A stretch of 64,000 nucleotides of DNA, taken from Guyanagaster necrorhizus (lineage: Eukaryota; Basidiomycota; Agaricomycetes; Agaricales; Physalacriaceae). The stretch covers positions 1 to 64,000 of the forward strand of contig NW_025064952.1 of assembly GCF_019112545.1 (NCBI RefSeq), read 5' to 3'. The notes beneath the pieces are model-generated. The model saw only the letters and a list, made by a program, of their open reading frames with translations, was not told the origin of the DNA and made no database searches. A program made the translations under genes and the position numbers. Below are positions 25,553 to 37,654 of the stretch, in pieces (positions within the stretch are counted from its first letter, which is position 1; each line of letters starts with the position of its first letter).

Positions 25553-28500
25553 TGAGTGATTCTGCTGGCTCTGCCAGGGGACTTACTGGTATGCCACATG
25601 TAGTCACAGGTTGAACTCATATGCCCTCTGTAGATAAAATTATTTATAAGCATTTGAATATACTCCAAGTTTCTCCCACTACTGATACACCAAAAGAATC
25701 ACAAATAACTTAAGCTCAATCACCTACAGGCCAAACAGGGGGAGAGACCTCCACCAGTCGGCTGAAACCATTTGAAACTAAGTGGACCTGATGAGCCATA
25801 AAAGAGGCATGAAACCCCAAAGAAGCTGTTGACATGTCCTCTCCATATTCAGATATGTAAAATTGCAAAAATTGAGAATACATGGACTGCATTTCAGTCC
25901 AGTAAGCATGTAACTGAGAATAGAACAAGAGCACACAGAAACCTAGCTATCATAGGTCTATACTGAAGTAACAATGAGCAGAGTGGATGGCCTAGTAGCA
26001 GACTAATATCAAAGGGGTTAGACTGCATGTGAGGTTCTAGTGCTTGGCCCTAAACATGCCAATACCATTATAAGGGGACATGCTAAAAATAAAAAGAATA
26101 TGATTGAAATATGATCAGCAATCCTGATTACATTGATCAAAGATGCACAGCCATTGATGCACTGATGGAACATGCTTTAGAACAGAGAACTGAGACCCAA
26201 AGAAAGGTATCTGAATAACTGGGTGTTGAACAGAGAAATGAAATGATAGCAACAAAGGAATAGATAGAGGAATACTACCCTCAGAGATGAATAGCATATG
26301 TACTACTCAGAGACTTGCATGCATACCTATGTGTCACTGGAGAAATAAGAAAGCAAGCAGATCCGATTAGACCAGTTAGCCAATGTCAGCTAGCAAGGGA
26401 AGAGCAGGCACAATTCTGGCCTAGAACAAAATAAGCATGGCAACTGCAATATGGACATGAATAATACCTGCAGGATCTGGCACAGAGTCCTGCACTTTGA
26501 AGATACTGTAGTAGAGTTGTATTAGTAAGTACCACAGTAGAGTATTTAAATACTATGTTGTATGAGTAGAAGAGAAGTTTCTGACCCTCCACATTTGCAG
26601 TGTATTGGGCACAGAAAGCCTTGCACCTAGCTCTGGATTTGTGTTTGTAACTTCAGACAAGAGAGTAAACTTGTTATTGATACCATTAAGAGAGATATGA
26701 GAACTGAGTGAGGCACAGAAGCTTGCAAGGGACTTGAGTTTGGTTTGATAAGAGGTTTTGGATTGTGCTCTAACCTGAGAATAAGAGAGTGGTGTCTGAA
26801 GGGCATCATCTTAAGTTTTTGAGGTATTTGTGATGTGCAGCACTACAAGTGGCAGAGGTTCAAACCCTTTGGCTTGATTAGTGTGCACTTTTTGTGTTAT
26901 TTCTGCAGGTTGGCAAAGGTTCAAACCCTTTGGCCTGTGGATGGGGTTATTTGTGTTATTTCCACAGATTGGCAGAGATTCAAACTCTTGGGTCTGTTGG
27001 ACAGCATTTACTGTGTTTTGTGTCTCTGGATCATATAGGTTTGAATCCTTTGGGTCTATGATAGGTTTGAAAAATTGTGAACAGAGATCTGTGCTCTTTG
27101 GCACTTGTGGATGTGTTTATGATTGGTTTGTGCTTAGAGTGTAAAGCTTTGAGTCATGTATTGTGTGTGTTAGGGATTTTGATTTGATCTAAGCTGTGCT
27201 TAGAATCTTTTGAGAGTTGTGTGGGAGTGTTTCAACATATTGTATTGAGCTGCAGTACCTTTTGCCTTGAGGCCCAGCAACATCTGTTGCCACCTCTTGT
27301 TTTGATAAAATGCAAAGCTTTGAGACTTAGAGAGATCTAGAACCATTGTACACATGCTATTGCTGTTCACACACTGTGGACTCATTGAAGAAGACAATTA
27401 TATTTGTTGATTACTACTTTTATTACATTATAATCCCTCCATGAACTAAGAGTTTTGTGTGTGTGTTGATGTGAGTGTGGTCAGTGGATAGCACTCTTCT
27501 GTGTCTGTTTTCACCTTGTGTGCACTCAGATCCTCTTCACCATCACAGCACTCAGGCCATGGATTCACTGCACTATAATCAGTGAAGTGGATGATGAGCT
27601 GGTAAAAGAGCTATAGGAAGTAGAGCAATGAAAGGCCCTGGAATAGTTAGATGAGCTCTAAGGCCCAAAGAAGTACATCAAATGGTAGAAGACCTATGAA
27701 TGAGACTCAGTGACTAAGGCACAAATCCAGACCCTCTCTGATCAGGCCACATTCACTGTCACCACATTAATTGACAGCAGCTGTATAGGAAGTTCAATTA
27801 ATCAGACCTTCATTGACAGGCACCATCTTCTGACCAAAGCCACTGCTGCCCTCATTCCTGTTTACAATGCTGACAGTACCAAGAATCAAGCAGGGTCAAT
27901 CACCAAGTTCATCAAGCTCTGATTAACAATTGGAGATCATTCAGAATAGATCAATCTAGCCATCACAGAGCTAGAAACCCAGAAACTCTTCCTTGGGCAT
28001 GACTGGCTCATTTGCCACAACCCACTAATCAATTAGAGCACTAGTTGAATCACCTTTGGCTATTGTCAATGCCAGAAGATTCTATTTATGTTATCCAATG
28101 CTGATCCTGAAGACTGCTGGGATGAGAAAATAGTGGATTGAGAGACCATTCTCACTATCAACCTTGATTAAGCAATACAATTGTGAGCAGTTCATCATGC
28201 TAATGACTTAGCTGCCAAGGCCAATAAAGGGAAGGAAGCCAAGACATTTGAAGAGATGGTCCCCAAATGGGCTTGAGACTACCATGACCTCTTCTCTAAA
28301 GAAAGCTTTGATGAGCTACCTGAACCAAAGCCATGGGATCATGCTATCAAATTAGTACCAAACACAAAGACCAATCTCAATTGCAAGACCTATCCTCTGG
28401 GCCATCTCAAACAACAAGAACTCAATAAGTTCTTGGACAAAAACCTTGCCAGAGAAAGAATCCAACCATCCAAATCACCTATGGCCTCCCCCCTCTTCTT

Positions 28501-31085
28501 CATCAAGAAGAAAGATGGTAAACTCTGGCCAGTCCAAGACTATCACAAATTAAATGAGATGATGATCAAGAACTGATACCCCCTTCCCCTCATCTCTGAG
28601 TTGATGGACAAACTCCATGGCACCTGCTACTATACCAAGCTTGACATCTGGTAGGGGTATAACAATGTTCACATCAAGAAAGGTGACAAACGGAAGGCAG
28701 CCTTCAGGATGAATTGAGAACTATTTGAACCACCACCAGAAAGGTAATCATATACCTTGACAACATCCTTATAATGTTGAAAACCAAGAAGGAACATTGC
28801 TGACTTGTGCAACAGGTCTTGGAACTAATGAGAAAGAACAAACTGTTTCTCAAGGCCAAAAAGTGTGAATTAAAGGTAACAGAAACAGAGTACTTGGAGG
28901 TCATCATCCATGAAGGGAGCATTCAAATAGACCCCATCAAAATAGCAGGGATGATAGAGTGGCTGAAGCTGACAAAGAAAAAGGAGTTACAGTCCTTTCT
29001 GGACTTTACCAACTTTTATCACTAATTCATATAGGATTACAGCAAAATCATCTGACCTATGACTCAACTCACTGGAAATGCTCCTTGAGCCTGGGGACTA
29101 TCCCAGCAAGCAGCTTTCAATGATCTCAAATGACAATTAGCAGAGGATGTTATTCTTGCCATTCTGACACAGGAAGGAAGATTTAGAGTGGAGGCAGACT
29201 CAAGCAAAGGGGCAATCAGTGGTGTTCTCTTCCAAGAACAGGAGGGAAAGTAGTGACTGGTGGTGTTTCTCTCCAAGACTCTCACAGTCATGGAGAGGAA
29301 CTATGAGATTTATGACAAGGAGTTACTGGCCATCATGCTTGCACTCACCAAATGGTGTCATTACCTGATCGGAGCAACACAAGTCTTCAAGGTATGGATG
29401 GATCACCAGAACTTGCACTGCTTTCATCTCCCTCAAAAGTTAAACTGATGACAGACCCAATAGATGATGGAACTCTCTGAATATCACTATACACTATATC
29501 ACAAGGCAGAAGCATCCAACAGGAAGACTGACCTCTTGAGCTGATACACAGACCACAATCAAGGAGGGGAGGACAATGAAGAAGTTATGTTATTGAAGCT
29601 AGAATATTTTCATACCATAATCCTACCAACTGAAGAGAAGATCTATACCAAGATTCAAAGTGCAGTGTGACAGCTGAACCTGTGGGATCAAGGGATTCCC
29701 ACATCCCTGAATCACAAGAGAGGTATCACTAAGGACCATAATCTCCTTCATTATGATGGACATATCTACATTGTGTGGGAACCATCACTATGAGAGGAGA
29801 TAATCACTATGAGTCATGACTATGCAATGGTGGGACACCCAGAGATCTTTAAAATGAAGGAGTTAGTCTTGTGGGAGTATTGGTGGCCAAAGATGGTGAA
29901 GGACATCAAGAAGTATGTGAAAGGGTGTGAAACATGCTAATAGACCAAATCATAAACACATGCTCATCTGGTGCCCCTATATGCAAAGGAGATTCCAAGT
30001 AAGCCTTGAACTCATATCTCTGTCAACATGATCACCAGTCTCTCAGATTGCAACAGCTATGATGTAATAATTGTCATAGTTAATCAATTCTCTAAAACAA
30101 TCATTCTGATCACTTGCTAGACAGAGTTATCCTCAGAAGAATGGGCAAAAATCCTTCAAGATAAAGTTTACTCCAAGTATGGCATGCTGCAAGTAATCAT
30201 CTCTGACTGTGGACCCCAGTTCATCTCTAAGTTCCTTGATGACTTATACTGATTACTTGGAATATGGAGTAACACTTTCACAGCTTATCACCTGCAAACC
30301 AATGAGCAGATAGAGTGTGTCAATCTGGAGATCAAAAAGTATCTGCACATGTTCATCAACTACCAATAGGATGATTAGGTGGAATAGCTTGCTCTAGCAG
30401 CCTTCCAACACAATAATCAAATTCACTCCACCACTGGTAAAACTCTCTTCTTCATCAATTATGGGAGGCATCCTGACATTGCCCAAAGTTTATGACACCA
30501 TGCATCTACCCCCACTTTGACAGACTTCACTGCTGAAATGAAAAAAATCCATGCCAAAACTCAAACTGCTCTCAAAAAAGCCACCATCACAATGAAACTT
30601 CAGTATGACAAACACTGCTGAACCCCCCACACCTATAACATGAACAATAAGGTCTGGCTGAATACCACCAACCTTCACCTTCTGCACTCCAAGTGCAAAC
30701 TGGCCAACAAACACACAGGCCCCTTTCCAATATTGGCTAAAGTTGGTGTCTCCATATATAAACTCTGCCTTTCTGCCATCTGGCATATTTATGACACATT
30801 TAACAATTCCCTCCTAACCTCATATATCGCACCCACCTTTTCTAACCAGGAACATCTGCCTCTGCCCTCTCCTGACTTCATCAATGAGAAGGAACATTAT
30901 GAAATTAATCAAGTATTAAATTATAAATACTGGAAAATATATGCACACAGGGGTGGTATGACAACTACCATCAACTATCTAGTCAGCTGGAAAGGATATG
31001 GATCAGAGTCCAACCAATGGGTCAATGAGAAGCATATGAATGCAGATGAAGCCATACATGATTATGAATTATCTCTAAATTAAGC
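25553..31085 (+). pseudogene. N2 pol: protease to chromodomain (broken, B inserted)
   Basis: Pol begins at the gag stop and is interrupted by repeat B (25830-27539). The domains in order are as follows. Retropepsin is at about 27710-28020, with LIDSSC where the active D-S/T-G is expected, then FLGHDWL. RT is at about 28380-29030. An internal RT segment of roughly 80 nt that N1 and M1 retain, containing FFGLxN, is missing just before IIYLDNILI, so the catalytic region is shortened and YLDD is changed to YLDN. RNase H is at about 29100-29450, integrase at about 29780-30480, and integrase C-terminal part and chromodomain at 30640-31083 (NYLVSWKGYGSESNQW). A polypurine tract (AAGGAGAGAG) precedes the 3' LTR. 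Confidence 0.85.
25830..27539 (-). repeat. Repeat B, copy 3 (reverse, inside N2)
   Basis: This complete copy starts TGACATGTCC and ends CCTCTTCA on the plus strand (reverse of TGAAGAG...ATGTCA) and is about 1.71 kb. Compared with copy 5 it lacks an internal segment near 26330. It carries several variants of the GGTTCAAACCC motif (26855-27055), more than the copies at 42-44 kb. Flanking pentamers GCTGT and CCATC do not match, although N2 coding is continuous across it when aligned to N1 and N3. Confidence 0.8.
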
Positions 31086-31116
31086 CATCAGGATGATGAT
31101 CTTAAGGAGAGAGTAA

Positions 31117-31562
31117 TGTTATAATTTTCACTTCTTTTCTTTTCTTCTTATCCCTGTTTAATGCTTAGTCAGAGCATCTAGATGAGCACTTAGAACAGTG
31201 GGATAACCTTAGTCAGCATAATTGGCCACTGTTTCATGACACATAGTGACACCCTGATAACAGAACAACATCTCTTTTGTAGGTAACCACAGCACTCTAA
31301 GATAATGAGCATTATAGCTTGAGTATGTACAATTAGTAGGACTATATTTATCTATGAGGCAAATAGTATATAAGTAGCATAGAAAGCACTGTGTATCCCT
31401 AGCCTCAAGCTATCCTTTATTCTACCACTTTATCTCAAGTCAACTTGTATTGGCCTTGAGACATAACACTGCTATATTTAGTGGACTTGAGTGTGACTGT
31501 ACAAACTTGATACAGTGCTTGTTTATCATGTGTTAGTAGTCACATGTCACTTAGGCCTAACA
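31117..31562 (+). mobile_element. N2 3' LTR
   Basis: This intact 446-bp LTR runs TGTTATAATTTTC...TAGGCCTAACA. It is the uninterrupted partner of the split 5' LTR at 21537-22458. Confidence 0.9.
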
Positions 31563-33043
31563 AATCCATCCTTGATGCCTATGGACTTGGAGTCTCTGGC
31601 AATGCTGATGTCTCTGATCACAGCCTCTGGTGATTCTTGGGAGGAAGAGTTGCAGTACTCTTCCTTAACCTCTGCTATTATTGAAACTTCTGCATTTATC
31701 ACTGAGAGTTGGAAGAGCAACAAGTGTGAGTGGCCATTGAAGAGATGTCAAAGTCAGCACTGGCTGACTTGTTCACCAGCCTCCTCCTCAACCCATCAGC
31801 AATAAAGCTGGACTAAGCACTTGAATCAATGACCAGTTTAGCAGCCATCATCAAAGCCTCTGCTCCATCCATCTATGACCAGCCTAAGAGCTTTTCCATT
31901 GAGGACAGTGGGAATGAGGAGAGCAATGAGGCTGAGGATGAAGAGGACAAAGAGAAAGACCCCTATAGGCTGGAGGACTTCTTCAAATATGCAAAAGATG
32001 AGACAGATAAAGAAGCACTGAGAGAGGAGATACAATGAAACAGAGGGAAGAAATACCAGGAGTTGTACAGGGAGGAGATAATGAATGTTCCTATGGCAAG
32101 ATGCTAGATGGCTAGCCTCAAGCATGGGACAGAAGTATATTTATGCAGACAACTTTCAATGGTGGGATATTTTACAATATTCCACCACTGAACATGCTAT
32201 TTCTATTTATAACAGGAGACACCCTGAAGACTGACTTGGCAATCTATCAAAGTATGAGCCCAAGTTCAATATTAAACCAATGCTGTGGACTCTATACATG
32301 GCTTCAAAATGAGCCATCTACATGGCACCTTCCATCTGAACTATGGCTAGCCAGTACTCATACTCAACCCCTTCAGTCTGAACATCAGCAACTTGGCTCT
32401 CCTGATCCTGATCTCAACTGACCATTCAGCCTGTTGGATTCCAAAATCCATGAACTGGAAAAGGGAGCCAACTCCTTGGCAGACAACGGCCACCAGATGA
32501 AGCTGAGAGTAGTGGAAAGGAACCAGTCAAAGATGACCCCAAAGCAATCAAAATCAGATTTACAATCTGAAACAGGGTGATGGTATGCAAGAAAGCAGCA
32601 CCCATGAGGAGTCCTATGGCTGATGACAATTCACTCCACTCATTCTCTGGGCAACCAACCAAATGGTGATGCCTGCCTTTTGATCAGTGGCCTAATCTGA
32701 TGAGAGCATTATCTGAAAATGCCACTGTCCTACAGTGCTGCCCTGACTTGTTATGGAAATTCCACCCCTTCAAGAGTGCCTCTAATGACATTGACCAATT
32801 TCTGATTGACTGCAAACAGTACTTTGAAGTGTCATCACCTTTCTTAGAACCAACATGAACTGCATTGTCTTTATCTCCTTGTATCTTGAGGACAAAGCTA
32901 AAATGTAGTAGATCTTGATCTTCCCAAACTTCTTCTCTACAATCCAGCAACACTATTGGCTCTCCTCATGGCCAGTCTTTAAACAGATGTTGACTGACAA
33001 ATTCATCAACCTGATGGTCCACAAAGTTCACAAATCAAAGATA
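31563..33043 (+). pseudogene. N1 gag, second part
   Basis: This continues the N1 gag after N2. It holds an acidic segment (31900-32035, EDEEDKEKD) and the retrotransposon-gag core at about 32780-33040 (DIDQFLIDCKQYFEV...). It ends where element C inserts at AGATA (33039-33043) and continues at 51537. Stops and a frameshift are present. Confidence 0.75.
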
Positions 33044-33543
33044 TGTTAGGAACATGCCAATCAAGTGAGTTTGAGCATATGCATAGAGACTGGCAGAGTG
33101 TGTGGATGTCAATGAAGCTATTGGCAATGTCACCCTTGAGTTAGGGCTTAAGGATTTGAATGGATGGAATGGAGTTCTGTCAGAGAAGTGAGAAGGAGTA
33201 TCCTTCAGAGTAGAATATGATGGATGAGGTAGAGAGGAGTTGAAGTGAGTACAAAGTGTAGATGGCTATCCAAGTTGATATTTGAACTGAGTAGTTACAA
33301 TAGTTATACATGGCTTTATATACTAATGGTAGCTGATTCTGAGTTGGGTTCCATTGGGTTCTGATATCAATATTTGCTACTGAGTTTGGGGTCTAGATAT
33401 TACAATGTGAAATTCAGATGTGAAATGATTATAGTGAAAATGAAATTAATAGATAATAAGAAGTGGCTGGAGTCTGGTGGGTTTTGATGATTGAATCTGT
33501 GGTTGGTTGAGGTGACATGGAGGCCAGCAGCATGCAAGTAACA
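33044..33543 (-). mobile_element. Element C 3' LTR
   Basis: This 500-bp LTR runs TGTTAGGAACATGCC...GCATGCAAGTAACA on the plus strand. It matches 51038-51536 with scattered, mostly C/T and G/A differences. Confidence 0.9.
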
Positions 33544-33587
33544 GTATCCCCCCATTAGTGTTCTTGCCCTCAAGAGCACAGATCCTG

Positions 33588-35536
33588 ATGGCCAGTGAGG
33601 CCATATGGAAGATTGTTGGTGGCTGTGGGAAATTTTGCAACTTGATTAGATACCACCACCATTGCCTAAACTTTTGCAACTATATTCTCTCTTGTCATGT
33701 ATTGTTGTTCATGCACTCTCAAGCCTTTGGTGAGAGAACTCACACTTGATGGCCCTGAAAAGGCCAAGGAATTATTCTGTCTGGAATAGAAAACCACAGA
33801 GGAAGAGTATGCAGAGGCCATAGAAGTCCACTCAGAGTGGAAAAGGTGTTATGATTTTTCCATTTTCTTTTTATTTTCTTTTTCCTCTTGTCCAGAATGA
33901 CCCCTATCCTCGCTTAGTCAGGGCACCTAGACCAGCGCTTAGGACTGTGGGAAGCTTAGTCAGCAATCCAATTGGCTTCTGCTAGTAAACGCTGCTGTGC
34001 GCTGTGAAGGGAGAGACAATACCTCTTTTGTCAACAAATTGCAGTGCAGCAGCAACAGCACAACAGCTTTTGTGGAGCACTTGGCAACAGCAGGGACAAC
34101 AGCTTCATGATGGACAATAACTTTTATGAACATTTATTTATAGTATGATAATGGAACAGTATTTAAGTAGACAGCTTTCACTGTGGTAGCTCAGCGTTAA
34201 GCTAAAGTTTATTCTTCACCATCTTATCTCGAGCTACTTGCAAATGCCTTGACAACACAACACTGGTCACACATAAAAGTGAACTCTGACAGTATAACCC
34301 GAAGTGCGAGGTTCTGTCAGTTTATCATGTGTTACTAGTCACGTGAAATTTGGGCTTAACAAAAGGGAGCAGGAGAGAGAGGAGAAGGTCTTGGTGGACC
34401 ATGTGGCCTGGAAGGCACAGAGAAAGATGCAGCAAGAGGGGTTGGAGAGGAAAAGGGAGGAGGTCTGGCAGGCAGTAGAGAGGTGGGTGAAGAAGGCAGA
34501 GGAGGCTTTGTGAGAGGCAGCTCAGAGGGAGGCTGAAGAGAGGGAGGCCACAGAGGCTGCAGTGGGGGCTGAGGCCTCAGAGGTAGGGCAGGAGGGGATG
34601 GTTATGGAGGATGAGTTGCAAATCACACCTGTGGAGGCCATTGATTTTTGGTTGCATCAAGTGCTGCCAGAATGGTTTGGTCCTGGCCCTGGTCTTCACT
34701 TCAAGAAGGTGACTGGCTATATGCCTCCAGAGTCCAATGATAAGCAGGACAAGGAGACCAAGGGAGATAATGAGTTGGAAGAATCTGAGGGGACTCTGGA
34801 GAGGAGAAAGAGGGTGCAAGAGGGGAAGAGGAGGGTAGTGGATCTGGTGGAGAAGGGCCATAAATGCAAGTTCAGGTTGAGGAGTGTAGTGGATGGCAGT
34901 GGGACAGAGATGGTCACTAGTCCCAAAAAGTGGGTGAAGTTGAAAGTTGTGGGGCAAGTGGAGGTGAAGAGTTGTTGGATGGTGAAAGTAAGTGTCTTGG
35001 TTTTCTTGCATGGTTTGATTTAGCTTTTGTTTTCAGGAAGTTATGTGTGCTATCATCAAGATGGCATATGATGTTATGTATAACTGATAACTGAAGGTGC
35101 TAGTTGAGAGTGGACTTGCACTCACTGCAAGATGAAGAAAACTGCTTGTTTGTTCAACAAGGATGTCACTGCAAGTGAGGTGATCAGTAGTGCAGAGGTC
35201 TCCACTGACCTCCACCAAATTTCAAGATTAATTTACAAGTTGATGCATTGTGTAGATGAGTTGGTGAAAGAGCTGGTAGATGTCCATGGTTTGATAGCAG
35301 GTCTCTAGGGTGATTATGGTTCTGATGACATGTTGTCTCCCTCAGAGCTGTTTTTAGAATCTGAGATGGAGGCTTGAAAAAAGGCTCAACTGTTTTTCAA
35401 GGATGAGAGAGATCAGGAGGTGGAGGATCTTTGGGAGGTGATGTTGAAGAGGCTGGATGAGGATATAGAGGAGTTGAAGAAGTGGAGAGAGAGTTCAGGT
35501 TCCAGTGCAGATCTGTTGGGTTCCACTTCCCTGTAA
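33588..35536 (+). pseudogene. Antisense spliced zinc-finger-type ORF inside element C
   Basis: On the strand opposite to C's pol, between its chromodomain and 3' LTR, runs a long coding region. It comprises EKAKELFCLE...EEYAEA (33750-33846), then after the solo LTR a charged coiled-coil-like stretch of E/K/R repeats (34362-34560). An acidic region follows, with PEWFGPGPGLHFKKVTGY at about 34668-34725. A 49-nt intron GTAAGT...TTTTCAG is at 34988-35036. A CTHCKMKKTAC cysteine cluster lies near 35115-35150, and a conserved-looking tail (DVTASEVISSAEVSTDL...) ends at TAA 35534-35536. Two or three stops and a one-base frame change after the intron show decay. I recall similar TE-linked ORFs in Agaricomycetes but cannot verify. 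The function is unknown; the cysteines suggest nucleic-acid or zinc binding. Confidence 0.6.
33847..34361 (+). mobile_element. Young solo LTR retaining CpG sites
   Basis: This 515-bp N-type LTR (TGTTATGATTTTT...GGGCTTAACA) is flanked by a perfect TSD AAAGG (33842-33846 and 34362-34366). Unlike every other LTR here it keeps about nine CpGs (for example CCTCGC, AGCGCT, CTCGAG, GTGCGAGG, CACGTG), so it appears to have escaped most of the decay. The putative RNA 5' end reads AGCGTTAAGCTAA. Confidence 0.9.
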
Positions 35537-36010
35537 AATTTTATATGAAATGTATATGAAAAAAGGCATCAAATGTTGGTAGTGGAAAAAAATGTAAATA
35601 CAAGATTTTGACTTTAAAAGTGTAAAAAGAGTGATTGAAATGATAATCAGTGGTTAGAATTGAAAGAGTAAGGTGGGGTGCTAGTGGCAGCCAGAGTAGC
35701 ATTGTATCAAGAATGGAATGATTGTGTTATGATTTTTCACCTTATTATCTTCCTTTTTTCAAATTAACCTCTATTTATGCTTAGTCAGAGCATCAAGTAC
35801 AAGCACTTAAGACTATGAGATGAGCTTAGTCAGCACAACAAAGCCTGTTTGGTCATTATCTTTCAATGCAACAACATTGCCCAATGATGCACAATAAACC
35901 TTTTGTGTACAGTAGCAATGCCCAAGAACAATGGGCACAAAGGACTTGATGACATACAATAGAAAGTAGTATAATTAGACCCCACTATGTAGTATATAAG
36001 ATGGCTTGCT

Positions 36011-37410
36011 GATGTGCTTAGTAACAGCTAAGTGACTAAGAGAAGTGAATGAGAAATGAACTCTCAAACACTAACATCTAACCACTCAATACACAATCAC
36101 CAAATACAATTGAGATCAGTTGTTTTGAGTATAATAGAAGCACTCTGCAGTGTTGAATAAATCAGAGAACAGTCAATAAAGACAGTTATTCAATTCTATA
36201 TTGGTTTCTAAGATGCAATACTCATGAGAGTAGCTTATTGCAATGGTTAAATACAATTAGGACTTAGAATTGATGCACAATTGTGCTCCAAATCAACTTA
36301 GAATATTCTAAAACTCAATGAACTCTGAAACCCAAATACTAAGTCTATTGAGCACTTAAGCTTGACTAGCTACACTCTAGGCTGGCTAGTGTCTGCAAAA
36401 CCAAAGAACTTGGATTCTGACACTGAAAACCTTATAGTTTAGAACCAAAATTGATCCAAAATCCAAAATAGAGTTATTATTCCAATCCAATCCTCTCTAA
36501 GTGACAAAGCAACTTAAATAAATCACTAAGTCGAAGCAGAACTTCAAAACCATTGTCCCAGAGACTAACTACAGTGGGCTAGAAGGTCTGAATGCAGGGG
36601 TGAGTTGCTTGCTTGCTATTTCCCCTCAATTCCCTTCTTTTATACACTAACAACAGGTACAGAATCTATAAATAAAGCATTCAAAATAATATTTCTCCTG
36701 TTTAAAGCGGAATCACACTATTATTCCGGAATGGCAGCACTCCTGGACTCCTCTAGGCTTGCCCAGACCTGCCTGGCCACCACACAGCTTTATTTTAAGC
36801 TTACAGTGCCTGTGGGTATCTAACTCCTTTCTGTTTATCCAGAGTTTTAATCCTCTGAGTTATTCTTAGTAGCTCAATCAATCAGGTCCAGTCAACTGGT
36901 CCTATCCACTCTATTCCTCTCAATTCTAAATCCCTTAGGTCACCTGATATCTAAAAATTCCAAATTAGGCATTTGAGTCAAAACTCAGAGTGCTAGCCAC
37001 AGATCATTGGGTTTCACTTTCTACTGCTCCTGGATGATGCTGTCTTTACTCAATACTCCACAACTGGCTATAGTATTACCCCTATCTGTCTTGGAATATA
37101 CTTGTCTTAGTGGCATGTAGAATTGGCCCTATTTGAGGTACCATTTCTAAGTCCAATTTGGACTTAGTATTTTCTAAGGTGTGGTGCCAAACTTTTCTAA
37201 GTTCAAACCTGACTTAGGATTTTTATCCTTAGGCCATGTTATTTTTACAAAGTCCCTTTTTGACTTAGTATTGGTGACTAGCATGACTATCAGCTCAGAG
37301 CCTCAGCCATAGTCTTCTACTGGCTAATGATCCTCAGTTACTAGCATATTCTAGTGTGTTATGCAGAATTTGCAAATTATAGGGCTGGACATGTACTCTA
37401 CATATCATCA
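36011..37410 (-). repeat. Repeat R, copy 2 (in the N3 5' LTR)
   Basis: This 1400-bp inverted copy of 17988-19388 starts TGATGTGCTTAG and ends ATATCATCA. It interrupts the N3 LTR cleanly: the flanks GATGGCTTGC and CTCTCGCTG rejoin to the sequence seen in the intact 3' LTR near 45491-45508. The duplicated target is at most one or two bases, so the usual 5-bp TSD is not visible. A few CpGs (for example ATTCCGGAAT near 36724) are kept in both R copies. Confidence 0.85.
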
Positions 37411-37428
37411 CTCTCGCTGATAATCTTC

Positions 37429-37611
37429 AGCTTCAAGCTAAAGTTTATCTTCATATTATTTTACTCTTGAGCCAATTCTTAGGCCTTGAAGTATGTTGAC
37501 TAATACTCACAATAAGTGAACTCTGATGTTTCACTCAAAGTGTGAAGTAACATCAGTTTATGACATGTTTATAGTCATGTGCAACTTGAGTCTAACAATT
37601 AGCTCAAAGCT
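37429..37611 (+). promoter_or_regulatory. N3 self-priming pair
   Basis: LTR sequence AGCTTCAAGCTAA begins at 37429. In the intact 3' LTR the same motif starts at 45519, 34 nt after the first T of TATATAA at 45485. The primer-binding region TTAGCTCAAAGCT is at 37599-37611, just after the LTR end (37597). The two are complementary except at the central dinucleotide (CA in the LTR, CA in the site, where one should read TG). That is what independent decay of an ancestral CG on each copy would give. Confidence 0.65.
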
Positions 37612-37654
37612 TTCTTTTCCCTTTCCTCATGCACTATAGTGTGAAGGAAACCAA

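Larger units (their letters stand above)
21537..31562 (+). mobile_element. Ty3/Gypsy chromovirus N2 nested in N1 gag
   Basis: The LTRs are 446 bp each: the 5' LTR is 21537-21888 plus 22365-22458, split by a solo LTR, and the 3' LTR is 31117-31562. The TSD is AATCT (21532-21536) against AATCC (31563-31567). The N1 gag reads on across the insertion. N2 itself is interrupted by repeat B at 25830-27539. Gene order is the same as in N1, and all frames are interrupted. Relative to N1 the LTR is a distinct subfamily (AGCCTTGAGCTA in place of AGCTTCAAGCTAA). Confidence 0.9.

Noticed and set aside
18575..36823. Identical 72-codon ORFs in the two R copies as a possible gene
   Set aside because: The identity reflects near-identical repeat DNA; the frame has no domain and is not supported by codon-level conservation.
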